In this document: in pieces, positions 25,429 to 33,105 of the stretch
How positions within the stretch are numbered: position 1 is the first letter of the stretch
Layout: the number at the start of each line of letters is the position of its first letter
NCBI RefSeq assembly: GCF_022429625.1
Contig: NZ_CP092483.1
Location: 2,418,001-2,482,000 of the forward strand
Length of the DNA: 64,000 nt
Source: Devosia lacusdianchii
Lineage (GTDB): Bacteria > Pseudomonadota > Alphaproteobacteria > Rhizobiales > Devosiaceae
Reading direction: 5' to 3'
Position numbers and translations under genes: made by a program
The notes under the pieces: model-generated
What the model was told of the DNA's origin: nothing
Seen by the model: the letters and a program-made list of their open reading frames with translations, nothing else
The model's database searches: none

Positions 25429-26510
25429 AGAACCTGAATCTGCCTCTCGCTGGAAATGAACTCTGGCGCGACGTCGTCGATACGCCTGCCGTTCTGATCG
25501 ACCTCGACATTGTCGAGCGCAACATCGTCCGCGGACAGGCCCGATTGGACGATCTGGGCCTCAAAGTCCGCCCGCACATCAAGACGCACAAATTGCCGCT
25601 TCTCGCCCATGCTCAGCTTGCCGCTGGCGCCATCGGCGTGACCGCCCAGAAGCTCGGCGAAGCCGAAGTCATGGCCGATGCGGGCGTCGAGGATACCCTG
25701 CTGAGCTACAATATAGTCGGAGAGCGCAAGCTTCGCCGCTTGCGGCAGCTCGCCGATAGGTGCCGTTTGACGGTGGTGGCGGACAGCGAGGAGATCGTCA
25801 GAGGACTTGCGGCCGCTTTCGAAGGCGCCTCGAAGCCACTCGCCGTGCTTGTCGAATGCGATACGGGAATGCGCCGATGCGGCGTCCTGACACCCGAAGC
25901 GGCGCTTCAACTCGCCAAATCAATCCATGGCAGGCCGGGGTTGAGGTTTGCGGGTCTCATGACCTATCCGGCTCCGGGCCAAGGCAATTCGGCTTGCGAA
26001 TGGCTGGAGGATGCAGCGCGTCTGGTGCGTGCGAACGGATTGACAGTGGAGTCTGTTTCCACCGGCGGTACGCCTGACCTTCATGCCCTGACTCATAACC
26101 CCTCGATCACCGAGTACAGGCCCGGCAGCTACGTCTACAACGACCGCTCGGTGCTATCTGCCGGTTCCTGCGCGGAGGCTGACTGTGCGCTCACAGTTCT
26201 CACCACGGTGGTCAGCTCACCAGAGGACAGGCGTGCTGTGGTCGATGCGGGGACCAAGGTCCTGACTTCGGATCTATTCGGATTTCGCGACTACGGCCTT
26301 GTCGTCGGACGTCCCGATATCTCCATTGTCTCCCTCAACGAGGAACACGGCCGTCTGGAGTGCGGTCAACAAGCGCCAGCAGTTGGCGATGTGTTGCGCG
26401 TAATACCCAACCATGCCTGCGTCGTGAGCAACATGGTCGACCATGTCCACTTCGTTCGCGGCGATTTCTTTGTTCACTCCGAAAGGGTGGCAGCGCGCGG
26501 CATGAGCTAG
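25425..26510 (+). CDS. D-serine dehydratase/D-threonine aldolase-like PLP enzyme (DSD1 family)
   Basis: A 361-residue fold-type III PLP protein. DTPAVLIDLDIVERNI and the PLP lysine in LKVRPHIKTHKLPLLA (residue ~50) define the alanine-racemase-like N-terminal barrel. The C-terminal NHACVVSNMVD (residue ~327) carries the His-x-Cys metal site of the D-serine dehydratase-like domain. Family members cleave or dehydrate D-beta-hydroxy-amino acids (D-threonine, D-threo-3-hydroxyaspartate, D-serine). It is the last gene of the rightward operon and is coupled to tetR. This suggests that a D-hydroxyamino-acid unit arises from the imported substrate. Confidence 0.9.
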   Translation: MKNLNLPLAGNELWRDVVDTPAVLIDLDIVERNIVRGQARLDDLGLKVRPHIKTHKLPLLAHAQLAAGAIGVTAQKLGEAEVMADAGVEDTLLSYNIVGERKLRRLRQLADRCRLTVVADSEEIVRGLAAAFEGASKPLAVLVECDTGMRRCGVLTPEAALQLAKSIHGRPGLRFAGLMTYPAPGQGNSACEWLEDAARLVRANGLTVESVSTGGTPDLHALTHNPSITEYRPGSYVYNDRSVLSAGSCAEADCALTVLTTVVSSPEDRRAVVDAGTKVLTSDLFGFRDYGLVVGRPDISIVSLNEEHGRLECGQQAPAVGDVLRVIPNHACVVSNMVDHVHFVRGDFFVHSERVAARGMS

Positions 26511-26534
26511 TGGGCGGGTCGCGTTCGCAACACC

Positions 26535-27554
26535 CTAAAGGCGGATCGGTTGGCCGTTGGACTGGATGATGGCGGCGATTAAGCGATGCACGGCCAGGAC
26601 ATCGCGCCCGGATGCGGCTGGCTGTCCGCCGGTTGCGATCGCGGCGGCAAAGTCCTCGATCAGGGCCTGATGAGCCCTGCTGGAAAATGCCATGGGATCG
26701 GCGCCCGATCCGGAACCGCTGTCAGCGCCTTCGAAGTCGATCTTGGTGCCGTCATGCAAAGCCACGGTGAGGTGTTCCCCGTCCAGCAGCGCGCTTCCCT
26801 TCTTTCCGATGATCTCGATGACGTCCGCGCGTCCTGGGAAGGCGCAGGTCGTGGCCGTAATGCTGCCAAGCGCACCATTGGCAAAGCGAAGTGTCGCGGC
26901 CGCCACATCTTCGCCCTCCATCACATGGACCGGGCTGGTCGAGGCAAACCCGGTTACCGTTTCAGGCGCACCAACCAGCGAGATCATCAGGTCCAGGTTG
27001 TGAATGGCCTGGGTCAGAAGCACGCCACCACCATCGCGCGCCAAGGTGCCGCGACCCGGCTCGTCATAATAACTCTGCGGGCGCCAGTAGCTTGTACGCG
27101 CGCTCACCTGCACCAATTGACCGAGGCGCCCCTCACCGATGATCGTCTTGAGCTCCCGCGCTGCCGGCCGGAACCTGTTTTGCAGCACAATTCCGAGAGT
27201 GATCCCGGCGGCTTCAGCAACGGTGACCAGTTGCTCGGCCCGCTCGAGGCTGACCTCGAGCGGCTTTTCCAGCAGCACATGCTTGCCGGCCGAAGCCGCC
27301 GTTTGCACGATTTCGAGATGCGTGTTGGGCGGGGTCAGCACCAAAACCGCATCGACACGCGGATCATTGAAGATCGCGTCGGCTGCATCCGTCGTCGGCA
27401 GACCATGGGTCCTGGCGAAGGCAGCGCGGCGATCGGCGGATGGACTGAAGGCGTGAAGAGTCTCGATCCGGTCACCCAGCAGCAGCAGCGCCCGAGCATG
27501 GGGCAGAGACGCCATACCCAGCCCGATAATGCCAATGCGGAGTTTTCTTGTCAT
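26535..27554 (-). CDS. Gfo/Idh/MocA-family oxidoreductase of the amino-sugar operon
   Basis: A 339-residue protein with Rossmann motif IGIIGLGMASLPHARAL near the N-terminus and catalytic-lysine segment HVLLEKPLEV (residue ~92). The ATG overlaps the stop of the ATPase gene. Relatives oxidise sugars, and some (GH109 type) use NAD to cleave N-acetylhexosaminides. As the final gene of an N-acetylamino-sugar operon either role is possible. Convergent with the PLP-enzyme gene, with a 24-bp gap lacking a clear terminator. Confidence 0.9.
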   Translation of the reverse strand: MTRKLRIGIIGLGMASLPHARALLLLGDRIETLHAFSPSADRRAAFARTHGLPTTDAADAIFNDPRVDAVLVLTPPNTHLEIVQTAASAGKHVLLEKPLEVSLERAEQLVTVAEAAGITLGIVLQNRFRPAARELKTIIGEGRLGQLVQVSARTSYWRPQSYYDEPGRGTLARDGGGVLLTQAIHNLDLMISLVGAPETVTGFASTSPVHVMEGEDVAAATLRFANGALGSITATTCAFPGRADVIEIIGKKGSALLDGEHLTVALHDGTKIDFEGADSGSGSGADPMAFSSRAHQALIEDFAAAIATGGQPAASGRDVLAVHRLIAAIIQSNGQPIRL

Positions 27555-28648
27555 CAGCGGTTGCCGCTGCCGATGTCAGCCAGCCGCTTGGTCGTCGCAG
27601 TGTCAAACAGATGCGTCGTATTTGGCTGCGGCGCCAACCACAGCTCATCGCCAACGCTTGCCGTAAGCCGCTGGCGAAGCAGAGCTGATATTCGGTCCTC
27701 ACCCAGTTGCACCACCACGAAGGTTTCGGACCCAGTCGGTTCGATGGTCGTGATCTTGCCACCAAGCCCCTCTCCGGGGTTCGACAGCGCCAGGTGTTCC
27801 GGCCGAATGCCCAGAGTTGCCGTAAGGCCGTCAGGCGCACCCGCGGCCGCCTGGACTGGCAGACGGAAACCGCTGCCGGTTTCAAAGATCTGCTGGCCCT
27901 GGTCCTGGCGAACGGTGCCTTTGAGGAAGTTCATGGCTGGGGAGCCAATGAAGCTGCCCACGAACATGTTGGCCGGGAAGTCATAGAGATCGAGCGGTGT
28001 GCCGATCTGCTCCACTACGCCATCGCGCATCACCACGATCAGGTCGGCCATGGTCATGGCTTCGATCTGGTCATGCGTCACATAGATCGTGGTGGTCTTG
28101 AAGCGAGCATGCATGTCCTTGAGCTCGCCGCGCATCTGCACCCGCAGCTTGGCGTCGAGGTTCGACAAGGGTTCGTCGAACAGAAAGACCTGCGGCTGGC
28201 GTACGATGGCGCGCCCCATGGCAACACGCTGGCGCTGGCCGCCGGAAAGCTGCTTGGGGAATCGATTGAGGTAATCGGTGAGGCCCAGAATGCGGGCCGC
28301 CTCGCCGACACGCTGGTCGATCTCTGCCTTGGACTGCTTGGCCAGGCGCAACGAGAAGCCCATATTTTCGGCAATGGTCATGTGCGGATAGAGCGCGTAG
28401 TTCTGGAACACCATCGCAATATCGCGGTGCTTGGGCTCGACGTCATTGATGACCCGCCCGCCGATCGAGATTTCGCCTTTGTCGATGTCCTCGAGTCCAG
28501 CAATCATGCGCAACAGCGTGGATTTCCCGCAACCCGATGGGCCAACCAGGACCACGAAGGCACCATCGGGAACCTTGACGTTGATGTTTCGGATAATATC
28601 CGTGGGACCGAAGGACTTGGCTACGTTGGTGATTTCTACGGCAGCCAT
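27554..28648 (-). CDS. CUT1 ABC transporter ATP-binding protein, amino-sugar operon
   Basis: A 364-residue MalK/UgpC-like ATPase. Walker A is GPSGCGKSTLL (residue ~38), signature LSGGQRQRVAMGRAI, Walker B FLFDEPLSNLDAKLR, then H-loop VTHDQIEAMTMAD and a TOBE-type C-terminal region with LGIRPEHLALS near residue 286. It starts directly at the end of the AGE-like gene, with no intergenic base, and its stop overlaps the next ATG. It energises the permease pair encoded upstream. Confidence 0.95.
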   Translation of the reverse strand: MAAVEITNVAKSFGPTDIIRNINVKVPDGAFVVLVGPSGCGKSTLLRMIAGLEDIDKGEISIGGRVINDVEPKHRDIAMVFQNYALYPHMTIAENMGFSLRLAKQSKAEIDQRVGEAARILGLTDYLNRFPKQLSGGQRQRVAMGRAIVRQPQVFLFDEPLSNLDAKLRVQMRGELKDMHARFKTTTIYVTHDQIEAMTMADLIVVMRDGVVEQIGTPLDLYDFPANMFVGSFIGSPAMNFLKGTVRQDQGQQIFETGSGFRLPVQAAAGAPDGLTATLGIRPEHLALSNPGEGLGGKITTIEPTGSETFVVVQLGEDRISALLRQRLTASVGDELWLAPQPNTTHLFDTATTKRLADIGSGNR

Positions 28649-29896
28649 TTATGCACCTATGCTGGTTTGGAGGGCACTACCCGCACCCATACGTGTGGCA
28701 GCTTCTACGGCTGCCAGAAGGCTGAGGCCGGTGTGGTAACCGGGATCGAGATCGGGGGTTGCCGGAACGAAGTCGACCGGGCCGTCTTTCGTCATCGTCT
28801 GGTAGGCGATTGCCGGTTCGCCGCGCCAATAGCTATCGAAAAATGCCGCATGCGCCTTCTGCCAGATATCGAGCGCGCGCGCATCGCCGGTCCGCTCGTG
28901 ACACAGGGCCGCACTGCGGATGGTTTCCGGCAGCGACCACCATGGGCAATAGGGGCTGGTCAGTCGACCAGATGCAACCGAAACCGTGAGCGCGACTCCC
29001 GGACCATGAAGACCTGCGTTGAACGAGGCAATGAGAATAGCCTGCAGTCTCTTCATCAAGGCAAGGTCGGCATCGCGAGGTAAATAATCGAGGACAAAGC
29101 CAACAAACTCGATCCCATGCCCCACGTTGCAGACATCCATGCCTGGCACATTGCGCAACAGGCCGGAGGCCGGATCCAGATAGTGTTCGAGCACATGAGC
29201 GATGAAACGATCGGCGAAGCGGGCAGCATCGGGCCTGCCGATGCGATTGAGCATGCCGGCGGCACCAAGCAGGATCATGCGCGGGCCGAAGTCGGCAGGC
29301 TGGTTGCGCGCCGCCTCGGCGGACAGCGGCTGCCGCTCGTCCATCTGGAATTGACCGCCTTCAATGGCGTCGACAAGCGCGGGCAGCTGGGCCAGGTAGC
29401 CATCAAGATGCGGCACGTCATAGCGGGCAGCGGCAGCAATCAGGCCCTTGAGCACGAAGATGTCGGAATAGGTGTAGATGCCGGCCGGCTGGGCTTGCGG
29501 CGTGGTGACACCATTCGGCGCGGCGACAATTGGCTCGAGGTTAGGGTCGTAGCAGAAGTAGGCATGGCCATTCCCCGACCAAAGCCGCCGGAGGATATCG
29601 TACAGAGGGCGCGCTACGGCGTCGATGGATGCGGTCAATTCAGGGTCTGACGCCGCGAAAAATGCGGCATGCGTCACCAGTGCTTCGAGCCCCCTGCCCT
29701 GGATCCAGCCATAGGTGAACTGCGGGCTGCGCAGACCATCGCCGGGGCCGTAGTCGGCCAGCGTCATGCTGTTTTGCTTGCTATTCAGAAAGCCGGGACC
29801 GAGCAGCGGGCGGGCCAGCAGCCAGTGCAGGCTCGCCGCATTGGCGTCGACGTAGACCCTAGCGGCCCGCTCGATGAAGCCCGCGGGATCGCTCAT
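28649..29896 (-). CDS. AGE-superfamily (N-acylglucosamine 2-epimerase-like) alpha/alpha-barrel protein
   Basis: A 415-residue protein without signal peptide. NVGHGIEFVGFVLDYL (residue ~262) resembles the conserved histidine helix of AGE/cellobiose-epimerase enzymes, and CPWWSLPETIRSA (residue ~323) resembles their WW(x)E segment. The fold is probably an (alpha/alpha)6 barrel. AGE members interconvert GlcNAc and ManNAc or related sugars, while relatives are six-hairpin glycosidases. Located between permease and ATPase genes of an amino-sugar importer, an epimerase acting on incoming N-acylhexosamine is the most economical reading, with a glycoside hydrolase as alternative. Confidence 0.7.
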   Translation of the reverse strand: MSDPAGFIERAARVYVDANAASLHWLLARPLLGPGFLNSKQNSMTLADYGPGDGLRSPQFTYGWIQGRGLEALVTHAAFFAASDPELTASIDAVARPLYDILRRLWSGNGHAYFCYDPNLEPIVAAPNGVTTPQAQPAGIYTYSDIFVLKGLIAAAARYDVPHLDGYLAQLPALVDAIEGGQFQMDERQPLSAEAARNQPADFGPRMILLGAAGMLNRIGRPDAARFADRFIAHVLEHYLDPASGLLRNVPGMDVCNVGHGIEFVGFVLDYLPRDADLALMKRLQAILIASFNAGLHGPGVALTVSVASGRLTSPYCPWWSLPETIRSAALCHERTGDARALDIWQKAHAAFFDSYWRGEPAIAYQTMTKDGPVDFVPATPDLDPGYHTGLSLLAAVEAATRMGAGSALQTSIGA

Positions 29897-30759
29897 TCCT
29901 TGAGCCCCGTGCTGGCCACGCCCTGCACGAAGTTACGGCGCAGAATGACGAAGAGGCTGATCGAGGGAATGAGCACCAGCGCCGACGCGGCGCTGAGGCG
30001 ACCCAGATCGACAGTGAATCCGGTTTGGAACAGGGCCAAGCCGACTTCGATCGTATAGGCCTCGCGATTGGTGGCGACGATCATCGGCCAGGCAAAGGCC
30101 GTCCAGGCCTGGAAAAATGCCAGGACGCCAAGCGCGCCGAGGGCGCCGCGCAGCAGCGGCAAGACGATGCGGAAGAATATCCAGAGCTCACCAGCACCGT
30201 CGATGCGCGCCGCTTCCAGCAGTTCATCGGGGATGGAATGGATGACGTTCTGCCGGATCAGGAAGATGCCGAAACTCATTACCAGATAGCCGAGCAGCAG
30301 CCCCCAAATGCTGTTGAGGATGCCCATGCTTTGCGCCTGGAAATAGAGCGGGATCATGTAGACTTCGAACGGCACGATAGCCGTCGCTAGCACCAGGGCG
30401 AAGATCACGTTGAGCGAGCTGTAACGGAACTTGGCGAGGATGTACCCGGCGATCGAGGAGGTCGCCAGGATCGCCAGGGTCGATAGCACCGCGAAAAGGA
30501 TGCTGTTGAACATCCACCGCAACAGCGGGGTGTCCTGCAGCACCGCGGCGAAATTGTCGATCGTGGGATCGGCCGGAATAATCGTGGGCGGCCAAGCGAG
30601 CATTTCCTGAGGTGTCTTGAACCCATTGGAGACGAGAAACACCAGCGGAAGCAGCATCAGCAGGCTGAATACCAGCAATATGAGGTCGATCCCGCGATCG
30701 ACGAACATCTTGCGCAGGCGGCGGCTCCTGCCGCTTTGGGTCGAGCGATTGGCGCTCAT
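29893..30759 (-). CDS. CUT1 ABC transporter permease (MalG-like), amino-sugar operon
   Basis: A 288-residue inner-membrane protein. The EAA loop (LLEAARIDGAGELWIF ... LPLLRG) lies near residue 185 and the C-terminus has the RRNFVQGVASTGLKE tail of MalG/NagF-type subunits. It overlaps the neighbouring genes on both sides by 4 bp. With the MalF-like partner it forms the channel of the presumed amino-sugar importer. Confidence 0.92.
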   Translation of the reverse strand: MSANRSTQSGRSRRLRKMFVDRGIDLILLVFSLLMLLPLVFLVSNGFKTPQEMLAWPPTIIPADPTIDNFAAVLQDTPLLRWMFNSILFAVLSTLAILATSSIAGYILAKFRYSSLNVIFALVLATAIVPFEVYMIPLYFQAQSMGILNSIWGLLLGYLVMSFGIFLIRQNVIHSIPDELLEAARIDGAGELWIFFRIVLPLLRGALGALGVLAFFQAWTAFAWPMIVATNREAYTIEVGLALFQTGFTVDLGRLSAASALVLIPSISLFVILRRNFVQGVASTGLKE

Positions 30760-31643
30760 GCACGCCCCCTTTCCCGCAGCAGGGAAAACTGGATCAACGT
30801 CAGCACCAGCACAATCACGAGGAGGACAACCGCCTCGGACGCGGCATAGCCGACGCGGTAGTTGCGGAAGCTGTTTTCCAGCATGTCGAGCACCAGCACG
30901 CGAACCTGCCGGCCCGGCGCGCCCTGCGCGTCCGACGCCAGCACGAAGGCTTGGGCATAGACGTTAAACCCGGAGACCAAGGTTACCACCGATACGTAGA
31001 GCGTAATGGGCTTGAGCATCGGCATCGACAGGAACCAGAATGATTGCGGACCTGAAGCGCCATCCAGCTTGGCCGCCTCGAACAGCGACACCGGCAGGCT
31101 CTTGAAGCCGACGAGATAGATCAGCACCGCGTAACCTAGCGCCTGCCACGAACACAGCACGATGACGCTGATAACCGAGAGCGTCGGATCGAACAGCCAC
31201 GCCTGCGGCTCAAAACCGAAAAAGGTGAGCACGGCGTTGAGCGGACCTAGCCTGGCGTCGAAAATCCACTTCCAGGCCATGGCCGCGGGCACCAGCGACA
31301 CCACATGCGGCAGGAAGATAGCCGTTTCGTAGAAGCCCGACGCCCGCGACCGTGTCCGGTAGTGGATCATTGCCGCCAGCACCATCGCGGTGGGAATGGT
31401 GATGATCAGCACGCCGAAGGCGATGATGGTGGTGTTGAGCAGCGCCTCATGGAACAGGCGGTCGCTCATCAACTCCTGGAAGTTAGCCAGGCCGATGAAC
31501 GGCTTGTTTTTGGAGAGGATGTCCCATTTGTGCAGGCTGAGCCGCAGGGTCTCGAAAATGGGATACATGCGCAGCCAGGCAAAGAGTGCCAGCGTGGGCA
31601 GGATGGCGAGTATAGCGAAGAGCCATCTCTTGCGCCGCAGCAT
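30756..31643 (-). CDS. CUT1 ABC transporter permease (MalF-like), amino-sugar operon
   Basis: A 295-residue permease. I start it at ATG 31643, which has GGAGATTGCA upstream and begins MLRRKRWLFAILAILPTL, a normal N-terminus. The longer frame to 31736 would cross an intergenic hairpin. The EAA loop (LFEAAKLDGASGPQSF ... MPMLKP) lies near residue 195. Its stop overlaps the MalG-like partner. Confidence 0.92.
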   Translation of the reverse strand: MLRRKRWLFAILAILPTLALFAWLRMYPIFETLRLSLHKWDILSKNKPFIGLANFQELMSDRLFHEALLNTTIIAFGVLIITIPTAMVLAAMIHYRTRSRASGFYETAIFLPHVVSLVPAAMAWKWIFDARLGPLNAVLTFFGFEPQAWLFDPTLSVISVIVLCSWQALGYAVLIYLVGFKSLPVSLFEAAKLDGASGPQSFWFLSMPMLKPITLYVSVVTLVSGFNVYAQAFVLASDAQGAPGRQVRVLVLDMLENSFRNYRVGYAASEAVVLLVIVLVLTLIQFSLLRERGRA

Positions 31644-31662
31644 TGCAATCTCCGCTGGTGGG

Positions 31663-31689
31663 GCCTGGGAGGGACGAAACCTCCCAGGC
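31663..31689 (-). other. Hairpin between binding-protein and permease genes
   Basis: GCCTGGGAGG, a 7-nt loop, then CCTCCCAGGC: a perfect 10-bp stem located 24 bp beyond the binding-protein stop and 20 bp before the permease start on the minus strand. No T-run. Same position as the hairpins at 7940-7969 and 21858-21885. Confidence 0.75.
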
Positions 31690-31713
31690 TGGTTGGCATT
31701 CGGCAGCGCTGGC

Positions 31714-33030
31714 TTATTCGGCCAGCAGCCCTTCACGCTGGAGTAGGCCGTTGATCTCGTCCTGCGTGGCGACCAGCACTGCGTCGATCGCCGCGTCGTC
31801 CGTGGCCAGCGCAGGGTTGGCGAAGGCTTCGGTCAGGCGCGCCGCCGTCCGGGTCAGAATTTCCTCTACCGGCCCGATATTGGGCAGCGAGAAGAACTCA
31901 TAGGTTTCCGGATAATCGACGAAAGCTGCCAGTGCCGGCTTGGCCTCCAGGATCGCGCTATAGTCCAAACCAGACCGGTTTGGCAGCCAGCCGACATTGT
32001 CCAAAAGCCATAGCAGGTTGTCCGGCTCGTTGGCCGCCTGCGCGAAGGCCCACGCGGCTTCCGCTTCCGCGCCCTCGCCGCTGATCCACAGCGACACCGG
32101 CGCAACGATTGAGCCGCGCGGCAACGTGGTCGTGGCATAGGGCAAATCCGGTGCCTTGGCGGCGATATCGCCGATAACCCAGGACTCGCGGATGAACATA
32201 GCGGTCTGTTCGCGCTCGAACGCTTCGGCATCGGCCGGCATTTCGATCGTCACCGTCTTCAGCGTGTGGACGTTCTCCAGATACTGCTTGAGCGCAGCGC
32301 GGCCCTGCTCATTAGCAAAGTCCGCCTTCCACTTGCCGTCGGCATCCTGCTCGACCAGGCTTTCGCCGTACTGGAACATGTTGATCCAGAACTTCTCGGC
32401 AATGCCCTGGCCGCCGCCGGAAAGGCGCATGCTCCAGCCAGACACGGTAGGAGCGCCACTGCCATCCCGCTGCGTCAGGGCTTCGGCATATGTCGTGTAG
32501 TCGGCCATGGTGGCCGGTGGCTCTGTAAGGCCGGCGGCCTCGAACATTTCGGTGTTGTAGTAGAGTGCGCTCTGGCCGCGGAACAGCGGCAGGCCATAGA
32601 CGGTGCCGTCATAGCTGGCCGAGTCACGGAAGAAGTCATTGAAGTTAGCCGGGTCCTGCACGAAGGCCGCGACGGCCTCTGGCGCGACGTTGAACAGGCC
32701 GTTTTCGAGGTAGCGCGTCGCCGTCGAGGTGCCGAGTTCGATGACTTCAGCGGCTTCGCCCGACGTCAGCCCCAGCGCGAGCCGCTTCTCGTGCTCGCGC
32801 AGCGCGATGGCTTCCACCTTGACGCTGAGATCGGGATACTCGGCCTTCATGCCTTCGGCGACATGCTCATAGAACGGCGCCAGCTCCGGATAACCACTCC
32901 AGACCCGGATTTCCTGTGCGCTGACGGCCGGTGCCATTGCGACTGCTGCAAAGCCCATTGCGGAGCCGAGCAATGCCAGCCTCAACCCACCAGATGCAGA
33001 ATGGCGGCCTAGCTTCGATACACGTGTCAT
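31714..33030 (-). CDS. CUT1 solute-binding protein, amino-sugar operon
   Basis: A 438-residue SBP_bac_1 protein. AAGGGGAAC precedes the ATG. The signal peptide ends at AMAPAVSA, and the mature protein starts QEIRVWSGYPELAPFYEHVA. FRGQSALYYNTEMFEAAGL (residue ~143) is a family-typical ligand-lobe motif. It is the fifth gene of the nag-type operon but has its own operator-bearing promoter just upstream (33077-33105), which would allow extra expression of the binding protein and transporter. Ligand inferred to be an N-acetylamino sugar or its oligosaccharide. Confidence 0.92.
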   Translation of the reverse strand: MTRVSKLGRHSASGGLRLALLGSAMGFAAVAMAPAVSAQEIRVWSGYPELAPFYEHVAEGMKAEYPDLSVKVEAIALREHEKRLALGLTSGEAAEVIELGTSTATRYLENGLFNVAPEAVAAFVQDPANFNDFFRDSASYDGTVYGLPLFRGQSALYYNTEMFEAAGLTEPPATMADYTTYAEALTQRDGSGAPTVSGWSMRLSGGGQGIAEKFWINMFQYGESLVEQDADGKWKADFANEQGRAALKQYLENVHTLKTVTIEMPADAEAFEREQTAMFIRESWVIGDIAAKAPDLPYATTTLPRGSIVAPVSLWISGEGAEAEAAWAFAQAANEPDNLLWLLDNVGWLPNRSGLDYSAILEAKPALAAFVDYPETYEFFSLPNIGPVEEILTRTAARLTEAFANPALATDDAAIDAVLVATQDEINGLLQREGLLAE

Positions 33031-33076
33031 GAAAGTTCCCCTTGTTTCGCTCGTTCCCTACACAGGCGATAGTGGA

Positions 33077-33105
33077 GTTTGTTATGCAACCGGTTGCGCT
33101 GTCAA
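33077..33105 (-). promoter_or_regulatory. Internal operator and probable promoter inside the amino-sugar operon
   Basis: On the minus strand TTGACA (33105-33100) is followed by the perfect 12-bp palindrome GCAACCGGTTGC (33097-33086), the same core as the nagB operator. A -10 at 17-bp spacing is weak (ACAAAC). The palindrome and TTGACA lie within the last codons of the ceramidase-like gene, 55-75 bp upstream of the binding-protein ATG. The operator match is clear; promoter activity is inference. Confidence 0.65.

Noticed and set aside
26586-29083. Two long plus-strand frames opposite the Gfo/Idh, ATPase and AGE-like genes
   Set aside because: The minus-strand genes have intact ABC and Rossmann motifs and 1-4 bp junctions; the plus frames show none.
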